Shown here piece by piece: positions 42,138 to 49,820 of a stretch of DNA of 64,000 nucleotides. The first letter of the stretch is position 1, and every line of letters starts with the position of its first letter. The position numbers and the translations under genes were made by a program. Source of the DNA: Marinihelvus sp036351115. Lineage in GTDB: Bacteria > Pseudomonadota > Gammaproteobacteria > Xanthomonadales > SZUA-36. Under the pieces are notes generated by a model. It did no database searches, was not told the origin of the DNA, and was given only the letters and a program-made list of their open reading frames with translations. Where the stretch lies: NCBI GenBank assembly GCA_036351115.1, contig JAZBOL010000032.1, positions 6,259 through 70,258 of the forward strand, read 5' to 3'.

Positions 42138-43328
42138 ATGAATCAACCGATCGTCGAGGAAGCAGAAACCACGGTCCGCTGGCTGGATCGGATCAACGAG
42201 GTCAGCGCAGCTCACTGGGATGCCCTGTTCGCCGGCGGCAACCCGTTTCTGCGCCACGCCTTCCTGTCCAGCCTGGAAGACAGCGGGTCGGCTGATGCGG
42301 AGAGCGGCTGGCGGCCCCGGCACCTGGTGCTGGAGCGCCAGGGCATCCCGGTGGCTGCCATGCCCCTGTACCTCAAGGCCCACTCCTACGGCGAGTTCGT
42401 GTTCGACTGGGGCTGGGCCGAAGCCTGGTCACGCCACGGCCTGGCCTATTACCCGAAACTGCTCACCGCGATCCCGTTCTGCCCGAGCGTGGGCCCGCGG
42501 GTTGGCGTCCGCCCGGGTGCGGACAAGGAAGAAGTCTTTGGCGAGCTCTGGTCGGCCCTCAGCAGTGAAATCGACGGGCAAAATCTGTCTTCCTGGCATC
42601 TGCTGTTCGCCGACGCGTCCACGCGCTCACCCTGGCTGGGCCTGGACGAAGCGCCCTTGCTCGAGCGGCAGGACGTGCAGTTCCATTTTCTCAATCCCGG
42701 CTTCGGGCATTTCGACGACTTCCTGGCCAGCCTGCGGTCCAAGCGTCGCAAGAACGTGCGCAAGGAACGGCGTCGCGTCGCGGCGCAGGATGTACAGCTG
42801 GAGCGCCAGGTGGGCAGCCGAATCACCGAGGCTGACTGGAATGCGTTCTATCGCTGCTACGTCAGCACGTTCCTGAAGCGCAGCGGCCACGGGGGGTACC
42901 TGACCCGTGAATTCTTCACCCTGTTGCGCGAACGCCTTCCGGACCAGCTGATGCTCGTGGTGGCCCGACGGGATGACCGAGTCATCGCCGGTGCCCTGTT
43001 CCTGTTCGACGAGGAGCGCCTGTACGGGCGCTGGTGGGGCGCCCTCGGCCACGTGGACTGCCTGCATTTTGAAACCTGCTTCTACCAGGGGATCGAGTTC
43101 GCCATCGAGCGCAAACTGGCCGTCTTCGACCCCGGTACCCAGGGTGAGCACAAGCTGCTGCGAGGGTTCGAGCCGGTGACGACGCGCTCCTTGCATTACA
43201 TCCGTGATCCCCGGTTTCGCGCGGCCATTGCCGACTTCCTCGACCGGGAGCGGGATCACGTCGAAGCCTACGGGGAAAACGCCGCGGAGTTACTGCCGTT
43301 CCGGAAGGATCAACCGCCTGGCGGGTAA
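42138..43328 (+). CDS. DUF482/COG3146 GNAT-type acyltransferase
   Basis: 396 residues with the FemAB/GNAT arrangement of the family annotated as 'peptidoglycan biosynthesis protein'. Motifs include NPFLRHAFLSSLEDSGS, FVFDWGWAEAW, KLLTAIPFCPSVGPRV and SLRSKRRKNVRKERRR. The C-terminal half ends in FDPGTQGEHKLLRGFEPV, typical of the family. It likely transfers an acyl or aminoacyl group, but no substrate is established. ATG 42138 gives the conserved N-terminus; its 3' end overlaps the convergent DUF3025 gene by 19 bp. Confidence 0.87.
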   Translation: MNQPIVEEAETTVRWLDRINEVSAAHWDALFAGGNPFLRHAFLSSLEDSGSADAESGWRPRHLVLERQGIPVAAMPLYLKAHSYGEFVFDWGWAEAWSRHGLAYYPKLLTAIPFCPSVGPRVGVRPGADKEEVFGELWSALSSEIDGQNLSSWHLLFADASTRSPWLGLDEAPLLERQDVQFHFLNPGFGHFDDFLASLRSKRRKNVRKERRRVAAQDVQLERQVGSRITEADWNAFYRCYVSTFLKRSGHGGYLTREFFTLLRERLPDQLMLVVARRDDRVIAGALFLFDEERLYGRWWGALGHVDCLHFETCFYQGIEFAIERKLAVFDPGTQGEHKLLRGFEPVTTRSLHYIRDPRFRAAIADFLDRERDHVEAYGENAAELLPFRKDQPPGG

Positions 43329-44182
43329 ATCGGCGGGACGGCGCGCCCGGGGCGGGGCGGACGAAACACCTCCGTATCCGCCCAGAAGCCCGGCGGTGTC
43401 AGGCCCGGCCACCAGCCGGGAATACCCATGATGGGCAGGGGACACAGGCAGGCCGGGCGGTCGATGGCGCCCTCCGTCGACCAGAGCGACGCCGCCAGGG
43501 CATCCACGTCCTGCAGGCGATCCGGAACAAGGTCCGATTCGACCAGGAGGCAGCGACAGGTCATGGCCTTGTACGGCGCCCAGAACATCTCGAGGGTGGC
43601 GTGCCCCACGACGATGACCTTCAGATCCCCGGGCCACGCGCCGCCGGCCTCGCCGAAGAGCCCCGGCCAGTCGTGACGCGCGAGGGTGTCCAGCACGGTC
43701 CGGCGGGGACAGAGCACCAGGGCGCCGCACTCGTCGAATCCCGTGATCGCGTCGCGAACGGGCCCCCGCGTCCCGGGCTCCGGAGCCGGGGGTGCCAGGA
43801 GATGACGCTGGTTGAGCATGGCCTTCAGTTTGGGGAAGGTCGCCCACACCAGGGCGTTGCACAGGTCGTGGAGGCTGTTCCGTCGCGTACTGATGCGGCC
43901 GGATCGCGCGATTTCGCGTTCGTAGCCGGCGTCTTCGCTCCGAGGCGGCAGTTCGTCGTCCGGCACGAACGCGACCCGCTGTCCGCTGAAGGTGAGGCAG
44001 GGGGAATCAAACAGAACCTGGAGATCGGCGGCCGCAGGAAAGCGGCGCTGTGGCAGCCGCAGGAGGCGCTCGCGGTAAGGCGCCATGACCGGATGGTCGA
44101 GCAGGTCTTTCGGCACAGGCCAGGCGGCTTTCTCAGGTGTTATCACTGTTTTGTCCTTCACCACGGCAGCGGTCATCACCAT
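43310..44182 (-). CDS. DUF3025-domain protein
   Basis: 290 residues. The core ISTRRNSLHDLCNALVWATFPKLKAMLNQRH is characteristic of DUF3025, a family of unknown function in beta/gammaproteobacteria. The upstream ORF to 44608 runs antisense to the secreted protein gene and is rich in Ser/Arg; ATG 44182 was chosen for a nearby AGGA. An ATG at 44176 is also possible. The C-terminus overlaps the DUF482 gene. No signal peptide or TM. Confidence 0.85.
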   Translation of the reverse strand: MVMTAAVVKDKTVITPEKAAWPVPKDLLDHPVMAPYRERLLRLPQRRFPAAADLQVLFDSPCLTFSGQRVAFVPDDELPPRSEDAGYEREIARSGRISTRRNSLHDLCNALVWATFPKLKAMLNQRHLLAPPAPEPGTRGPVRDAITGFDECGALVLCPRRTVLDTLARHDWPGLFGEAGGAWPGDLKVIVVGHATLEMFWAPYKAMTCRCLLVESDLVPDRLQDVDALAASLWSTEGAIDRPACLCPLPIMGIPGWWPGLTPPGFWADTEVFRPPRPGRAVPPIYPPGG

Positions 44183-44240
44183 GGCAAAACCATTCCTGGC
44201 ATTCCATACTGGACCCGCGGTCAAGCCAGGGGATCCCGTC

Positions 44241-45050
44241 ATGACACCCAGAACGCCAACCCAACCGGACGCGGGACCACTCGAGCGCGCCCGGGCCAGT
44301 ACCGTCGGGGCGCTTCTGGGATTGATCACGTTCTGCGCCGCCTTCCCGTTTTCCGTCCTCGCCCAGGACGGTAGCCGGAACGACACACCGACCGATGAAT
44401 TTCCCTCCGCGGAACAGTCTGCCGCCGCGGCGGACGAGGAACCCCTCGAGCTCGGGGACCTGGAAATCGTCGCCGAGGGGCTGACCTTCGAGCAGGAGTT
44501 TACCCTGCGCATGCTCCGGGAGGCCCTCGACAAACCGAAGAGCCAGAAGGAGGAGGACCGGGACGAGTGGGTGTGCTGGGTGGACAAGGCCACGGGTTCA
44601 CGGCTCAACTACCTCAACTGCGCCCGCAACGGCGACCTCTGGGCCCTGCAGCCCAGTAACATGGGCGGGGGCGCCATGGCCATCGGCGCGCCCATTCCGG
44701 TCGCCGGCTACGGAACCATCATGCGCAGCTCCAACCCGGTGAACCGGTCCAAGCTCAGGCAGGCCATGGACAACCTGAACGGCAGCGAGGAGTTCGACAA
44801 GGAATTCATCGCTCTTACCCTCAGCGGTGAGCGTCCGCCCCGGGATATCCCGGACGACGAGGAGCTCGATCAGTTTGCGGAGGCCTACGAGGCGCTTGGA
44901 CGCCTGCAGCGGAACGGTGCGAGCGAAGCGCGGCAGGTGGGCGCCATCGAGGCGACGGGGCTTTCCCTGGCCCGCTATAACCGCATTGCCGAACTGACCG
45001 AGGTTTACCAGAGCATCGAGAACGAAGTGGCGGAACGCCTGGGTCGGTGA
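44241..45050 (+). CDS. Secreted hypothetical protein
   Basis: 269 residues. AGGGG lies 9 nt upstream of ATG 44241. A signal peptide follows (RASTVGALLGLITFCAAFPFSVLA, cleavage near residue 37). The mature part is acidic, with CWVDKATGSRLNYLNCARNGDLWALQ (two Cys that could form a disulfide). Helical segments such as RSKLRQAMDNLNGSEEFDKEFIAL and GLSLARYNRIAELTEVYQSIENEVAERLG follow. No family recognised. It is divergent from DUF3025 (59 bp between the two starts). Confidence 0.72.
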   Translation: MTPRTPTQPDAGPLERARASTVGALLGLITFCAAFPFSVLAQDGSRNDTPTDEFPSAEQSAAAADEEPLELGDLEIVAEGLTFEQEFTLRMLREALDKPKSQKEEDRDEWVCWVDKATGSRLNYLNCARNGDLWALQPSNMGGGAMAIGAPIPVAGYGTIMRSSNPVNRSKLRQAMDNLNGSEEFDKEFIALTLSGERPPRDIPDDEELDQFAEAYEALGRLQRNGASEARQVGAIEATGLSLARYNRIAELTEVYQSIENEVAERLGR

Positions 45051-45072
45051 CGGTCCGTCGGTGACGCCCGGC

Positions 45073-45717
45073 TCAGGGCGCCATGTCTCCCACCAGGTCG
45101 TTCACACTCGCGCCGAGCCCCGCCTGGAACGCGGCGACGATCGAGGCGATGCGGTTTTCCGCCACGGGGATGTCCTGGCGGGTGGAGATACGCCGGGCAT
45201 CGTCCCCGCACACCAACTCACCATCGAAGCGCACCTCGACGCGCCGGGTCACCTTGTCGGCGTCCACCCGTCCATGGAAGGCCCGGGTTTCGAGTCTCAG
45301 CAGGCAATCATCCGGCGACCTCGCCCGAACGCCCTCCGTCACGCTGCGCCAGCCGGCCCCTTCGAAAGAACGCGCCAGCACTGAACCGAGCACTTCCGGG
45401 AGGTGGTCCGGCCAGTGGGCGCCGGCGTAGTGATTCAAGCGCGCCTGGGGCCCGAGATTCAGAATGCGGTCCGTATCGAGGCCCGGTACGACCGTGAGGT
45501 CGAGGGCGAGCGACTGCATCCCCCGGTTGACGCTGGCGGCCGGGGTCACCGGCTCCAGCCACCACTCGCTGGCCGGGGGCGCGTCGGAATCGAGGAGCCC
45601 GGCGCAGCCCGCGAGGGCCACGGACAGTGCCAGGATCGGGGCGACCCGGGCCACGGGAGCCAGCTGGAGTCGTGGCATGCGCCAGGTGGTCCGGTGTCGT
45701 ATCGGTCGTCGGTTCAC
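45073..45717 (-). CDS. PqiC/ABC-type transport auxiliary lipoprotein
   Basis: 214 residues from GTG 45717. GGAGG sits 9 nt before this GTG, and the site lies just after the MlaD stop, so it is preferred over the ATG at 45678. Both give a signal peptide ending in lipobox LAGC. The mature protein has RGMQSLALDLTVVPGLDTDRILNL and an end with RQDIPVAENRIASIVAAFQAGLGASVNDLVGDM, the pattern of the ABC-type transport auxiliary lipoprotein (PqiC) family. It should be anchored at the outer membrane, working with the MlaFED-like genes upstream. Confidence 0.85.
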   Translation of the reverse strand: MNRRPIRHRTTWRMPRLQLAPVARVAPILALSVALAGCAGLLDSDAPPASEWWLEPVTPAASVNRGMQSLALDLTVVPGLDTDRILNLGPQARLNHYAGAHWPDHLPEVLGSVLARSFEGAGWRSVTEGVRARSPDDCLLRLETRAFHGRVDADKVTRRVEVRFDGELVCGDDARRISTRQDIPVAENRIASIVAAFQAGLGASVNDLVGDMAP

Positions 45718-45721
45718 GGGG

Positions 45722-46651
45722 TCATTCCTCCACCACGATGGGGTCGCGGGTCGGCTGGTAGATCGCCCGGGAAGGGTCATGCCGCAACGATTCGAGCAGC
45801 TTCTCCATTTCCCGCAACGTATCCCGGGTATCGCTGACCAGCGCCGGTACCTGGCCCAGTCCGTCAGCGGCGAAGGCGTCCACGTCCCCGTCGTGCCGCG
45901 CGAGCCAATGGTCGAGGCGCGACGTTACGGCCCGCAGTTCGGCGGTGGTCGACTCGATGTTGTCGAGAGCGCTCGTGGCCTTGGGTCCGACGCCCTCCAG
46001 GAGGGCCCCGACCTCGTTCGTGACGCGGCGCAGCTCGGCGAGCGTGCTGTCGAGGGCGCCGGGCAGGGCGTTGATTTGCGCCTCCTGGCTCGCGAGAGCC
46101 TGGGTCAATCGCTCGATGTTGCCCAGGGCATCGGCCACCCGGGTCTGGTTATCGGGCCCCAGCAGGACGTTGGCGTTCGCCAGCAGCCGGTCCATCTTGT
46201 CGAGCACGGCGGGCGCCGAGGACAGGAGTGCGGAAAAGCCCGTATCGCGGTAGGGAATCACCGGCAGGGTCTCCCCGTCCGCGACACGCAAGGGGTCATG
46301 GGCCCCGGGGTCCGCATACAGGTTGATGACCGAAACGCCGGTGATGCCCTGGGCAGCCAGGGTCGCCCAGGTGCCCGAGTCCACCGGCGCCTCCTCGCGG
46401 ATTCGAATCTCGACGCGCACGGACGCCGGGTTGCCGGGAACGATGGTGAGATCCGCGACCTCGCCGACCTGGACCCCCATGAAATAGACCGGTCCGCCCA
46501 GGGTCAGGCCGCTGACGTCCGAGGTGATCAGAACGTGGTAGCGATTGACCGGGATGTTGCCGCGCTGGCCGGTGAACCACACGGTCAGCACGGCGCCGAG
46601 GGTGAGCGCCGCGATCACGAACAGGCCGACGGAGAGATTGCGATTTCCCAC
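45722..46651 (-). CDS. MlaD-family (MCE) lipid-transport protein
   Basis: 309 residues with one N-terminal TM helix (LSVGLFVIAALTLGAVLTVWFT) and an MCE domain (about 38-115: YHVLITSDVSGLTLGGPVYFMGVQVGEVADLTI, WATLAAQGITGVSVINLYAD). A long helical C-terminus (about 150-300) follows. It is longer than E. coli MlaD and closer to PqiB/YrbD-type forms. MCE rings tunnel lipids between the membranes. Starts 2 bp after the ATPase gene. Confidence 0.9.
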   Translation of the reverse strand: MGNRNLSVGLFVIAALTLGAVLTVWFTGQRGNIPVNRYHVLITSDVSGLTLGGPVYFMGVQVGEVADLTIVPGNPASVRVEIRIREEAPVDSGTWATLAAQGITGVSVINLYADPGAHDPLRVADGETLPVIPYRDTGFSALLSSAPAVLDKMDRLLANANVLLGPDNQTRVADALGNIERLTQALASQEAQINALPGALDSTLAELRRVTNEVGALLEGVGPKATSALDNIESTTAELRAVTSRLDHWLARHDGDVDAFAADGLGQVPALVSDTRDTLREMEKLLESLRHDPSRAIYQPTRDPIVVEE

Positions 46652-46653
46652 GG

Positions 46654-47472
46654 CTAGGCGGACCCGGACTCGGTATCCGAAAACCGCTGCGCGCCCGCAT
46701 TCCGGGCCAGCCAGGCGCGTCGTGTTCGCGGTGCGCCGAAGTATTCCCGGATCCAGGGGTGTCCGTCGGCCACGATATCCTCCGCCGGCCCCACGCGGAT
46801 CTGCTTGTCCACCAGCACCGCGATGCGGTCGCAGGTGTTGAACAGGCTGTCCACGTCGTGGGTGATCATGAAAATGGTCAGGTCGAGGTTGTCACGCAGG
46901 TAGTTGATGAGTTCATCAAACTCCGTTGCCGCGATGGGGTCAAGGCCAGCCGTCGGTTCGTCGAGAAACAGGATGCGGGGCTCGAGGGCCAGGGCCCGCG
47001 CCAGGGACACCCGCTTGCGCATGCCGCCGGACAGTTCGGAGGGGTACTTGTCCGCCACCGAGAGCGACAGTCCGACCATGATCAGCTTGAGGCTGGCCAG
47101 TTCGTGGCGCGTCTCCAGGGGCATGTCCGAGTGCAGGGCGATGGGCAGCTCGACGTTCTCCTGCACCGTGAGGTTGGACAGCAGTGCGTTGTTCTGGAAC
47201 AGAACGCCCCAGCACGTGGTCGGACCCGGTTCGTGATAATGAATGGTCTGTCCCATGACCTCGATGTGCCCGGCGGTAAAACGGTGCAGGCCGAGAATGC
47301 TGCGCATGAGTACCGATTTGCCGGAGCCCGAGCCGCCGACGACGCCGAGAATCTCGTCGCGTTCCACCTGCAGATCCAGGTCCTGGTGCACCGTGTGACT
47401 GCCGAAACGGTTCACCAGTCCCCTGACGTCGATGACGTGCCGGACCGCCCGCATGTCGTCCGCCTTGCCCAT
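46654..47472 (-). CDS. mlaF: ABC transporter ATP-binding protein, MlaF-like
   Basis: 272 residues. Walker A GGSGSGKSVLMRSILGL, signature LSGGMRKRVSLARALAL and Walker B ILFLDEPTAGLDPIA are intact. The MGQTIHYHEPGPTTCWGVLFQNNALLSNLTVQENV stretch is that of MlaF-type ATPases. It drives lipid transport with the STAS-MlaE permease. The gene overlaps the permease stop by one base (TGATG). C-terminus is longer than usual (about 15 extra residues). Confidence 0.93.
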   Translation of the reverse strand: MGKADDMRAVRHVIDVRGLVNRFGSHTVHQDLDLQVERDEILGVVGGSGSGKSVLMRSILGLHRFTAGHIEVMGQTIHYHEPGPTTCWGVLFQNNALLSNLTVQENVELPIALHSDMPLETRHELASLKLIMVGLSLSVADKYPSELSGGMRKRVSLARALALEPRILFLDEPTAGLDPIAATEFDELINYLRDNLDLTIFMITHDVDSLFNTCDRIAVLVDKQIRVGPAEDIVADGHPWIREYFGAPRTRRAWLARNAGAQRFSDTESGSA

Positions 47473-48593
47473 CAGAAGCCGATCCGGGTGAACACGGTGG
47501 TGAAGAAGGCGTCGGCACAGATCACGAGCACGATGGACAGGACCACGGCCTGCGTGGTCTTCAGCCCCAGTTCCTCCGCGGAGCGCTTCACCTGCATGCC
47601 CCGGAGCGTGCCGACGGCGCCGATGAGGAAGGCGAAGAACGGGGTCTTGACGAGTCCGGCGAGGTAATCGTTCATGTCCGTGCTCTGGCCCACGCGCTCG
47701 ACGAACTGCACCGTGCTGACGTCGAGGGACACGATGGTGACCAGGGCGCCGCCGGCCAGGCCCGCAAGGTTGGCGAACAGGGTCAGGGCGGGCAGGGCGA
47801 TGATCAGCGCGAGAATCCGGGGCAGGACCAGCTGGTGCGTTGGGTTGAGCCCCATGACCTGCATGGCGTCCACCTCCTCGTTGAGCTTCATGGTGCCGAG
47901 GGCCGCGGCGAAGGCGCTGCCCGAGCGGCCGGCGACCATGACCGCCGCCAGCAGGGCGCCCATCTCGCGGACGATGGCGATGCTGACCATGTCCACGACG
48001 AACACCTGGGCGCCGAAGCGCTCGAGCTGGCTGGCGCCCTGGTAGGCGAGCACGATCCCGATCAGGAAGGTGATCATCATGACCACCGGGATGGCCTGAA
48101 CGCCGGCCTGGTGCACCTGGCGGATCGTTTCATCGATCATCATGCGCGTGGGCAGCCGGAAGCCCTCGCCCAGCCAGCGGGCGACCTGGCCCGTGTCCGA
48201 CACGCCGTCGGTAACGGTCCGGCCGATGCCCTCCAGGGTGGCGCGGAACGGGTGCATGGGCTTGCGGTCGTCGAGGTGCTCGCTGTGTTCGCGAATCGCC
48301 GCGGCGTCGATGATGTGCTGAAGAAACTTGAAGTGGGCGGCCCTGAACCCCTCGAAGGCGGTGGTCAGGCCGTCTTCCCTGAGCTGCTGGGCGCGGTCAT
48401 AGAGCACCCAGGCGCCGGCAATGTCGATTTCATCCAGGCCGTCACAGCGAAATTCGACGTGGCGATCGGCCGCGTCACGGATTTCGAGGGAAGCCTCCTC
48501 GAGTTCGCCGACGTGCTCGAACAGCCATTCGCCGCGAACCCGGACCACCAGGCGGTCCGGCTCCAGGTCGGTCGTGAAGTAGGTCGCGGTCAT
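47472..48593 (-). CDS. mlaE: MlaE-family permease with N-terminal STAS domain
   Basis: 373 residues from ATG 48593; the ORF continues to a GTG at 48695, but I see no support for the longer form. Residues about 15-110 look like a STAS domain (VEFRCDGLDEIDIAGAWVLYDRAQQLREDGL, the MlaB role), followed by the MlaE permease with about five TM helices. The conserved EEVDAMQVMGLNPTHQLVLPR loop and FFAFLIGAVGTLRGMQ fit MlaE. A STAS-MlaE fusion replaces a separate MlaB. No MlaC-like periplasmic shuttle is in this cluster. Confidence 0.93.
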   Translation of the reverse strand: MTATYFTTDLEPDRLVVRVRGEWLFEHVGELEEASLEIRDAADRHVEFRCDGLDEIDIAGAWVLYDRAQQLREDGLTTAFEGFRAAHFKFLQHIIDAAAIREHSEHLDDRKPMHPFRATLEGIGRTVTDGVSDTGQVARWLGEGFRLPTRMMIDETIRQVHQAGVQAIPVVMMITFLIGIVLAYQGASQLERFGAQVFVVDMVSIAIVREMGALLAAVMVAGRSGSAFAAALGTMKLNEEVDAMQVMGLNPTHQLVLPRILALIIALPALTLFANLAGLAGGALVTIVSLDVSTVQFVERVGQSTDMNDYLAGLVKTPFFAFLIGAVGTLRGMQVKRSAEELGLKTTQAVVLSIVLVICADAFFTTVFTRIGF

Positions 48594-48766
48594 GAGCGGG
48601 CTTCGCGTCTCCGCAGGCGGCGCATCGTGTCCAGTGTAACCGCATCTCGCGGCCACATCCCGCAGCGACTCCGTGTCGTCACGCACCGTGGACACATCCC
48701 GTGGTCTCCTCGAGGTCCCATCGCTATCATAGGCTCCCGTGCCGGGACGTTCCGGCGATCGCCGCT

Positions 48767-49801
48767 ATGCCCATGCCACCCCCTGCTTTCCGTCTCCCGT
48801 GCCCCTGTCGTCCGTGGCTGATCGCCCTGGCCCTCTTCCTGCCGCTCGGGTCAGCCCAGGGCCAGGTCCGGGTGCAGGCGGCGCCGCTTGGCGACATGCT
48901 GGTCGCCAGGGAACACCGCGTCCCGGCCGAGGTGTTGCCGTTGAACGACAGTTTCCTCTCGGCCGAGGTGAACGCGGTGGTGCAGGAGATCGGCGCGGAT
49001 GTGGGCGCCCGGGTGATGGCGGGTGACCTCCTGATCGCGCTGGAAGAGACCGATTTCGACCTCCAGCTGCGGGCCGCGGAGGCCTCCCTGGCCGCCGCGC
49101 GCTCGCGCCTCGCGGAGGCCGAGGCCAAGCGGGACCGGGCCGTACGTCTCGGAGACGCCCAATACATCTCGGAAGACGAGTTGCTGACCCGGGAAACCGC
49201 CGTGGCGGTGAGCGAAGCGGACATTCGGCACGCCGAGGCGCAGGTGGCCATCGCCCGCCGCAACCTGGAAAAATGCCGCATCGTGGCGCCTTTCGACGGG
49301 GTCGTGCAGGAACGCCCAGCCCAGCTGGGCGCCTACGTGACCATCGGCGCGCCCCTGCTGCGCCTGGTCCAGACGGACCGGCTGGAGCTGGCCGCCGAGA
49401 TTCCCGTGGGCCTCGGTGACGGCCTGGCGGCGGGCTTCGATGCCGAATTCCACAGCCAGGGCGCACGCTGGCCCGTCCGCCTGGTACGCCTGTCCAACGT
49501 GATTGCAACGGAGCGCCGCGCCCGTCGTGCCCGTTTCGCGTTCTCGGGAGCCGCGCCCGCGCCCGGCCTCAGCGGCCAGCTGGTCTGGACTTCCGCGCAG
49601 GGTCAGCTGCCCGCCCGCCTGGTGAGTCGTCGGGACGGTGGCCTTGGCGTGTTCCTGGTGGTCGAGGGGAAAGCCGCATTCACGCCGTTGCCGCAGGCGG
49701 AGGAGGGCAGGCCCGTGGCTGTCGATCTCCCGGCAGACAGCCTCGTCGTGATCCAGGGACAGGACCGTCTGCAGGACGGCGACGCCGTCGAGCTGCGCTG
49801 A
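48767..49801 (+). CDS. RND efflux periplasmic adaptor (HlyD/MFP family)
   Basis: 344 residues with a signal peptide (PWLIALALFLPLGSAQG). The lipoyl-like half motif VNAVVQEIGADVGARVMAGDLLIALEETDF is followed by a helical hairpin (LRAAEASLAAARSRLAEAEAKRDRA, EADIRHAEAQVAIARRNLEK) and RIVAPFDGVVQERPAQLGAYVTIGAPLLRLVQ. It links the RND pump to an outer-membrane channel, and none is encoded nearby. ATG 48767 gives the signal peptide. The gene is divergent from the Mla operon, so the 173-bp region between the starts controls both. Confidence 0.92.
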   Translation: MPMPPPAFRLPCPCRPWLIALALFLPLGSAQGQVRVQAAPLGDMLVAREHRVPAEVLPLNDSFLSAEVNAVVQEIGADVGARVMAGDLLIALEETDFDLQLRAAEASLAAARSRLAEAEAKRDRAVRLGDAQYISEDELLTRETAVAVSEADIRHAEAQVAIARRNLEKCRIVAPFDGVVQERPAQLGAYVTIGAPLLRLVQTDRLELAAEIPVGLGDGLAAGFDAEFHSQGARWPVRLVRLSNVIATERRARRARFAFSGAAPAPGLSGQLVWTSAQGQLPARLVSRRDGGLGVFLVVEGKAAFTPLPQAEEGRPVAVDLPADSLVVIQGQDRLQDGDAVELR

Positions 49802-49820
49802 CCCCGGCGCGTTTGCACCC

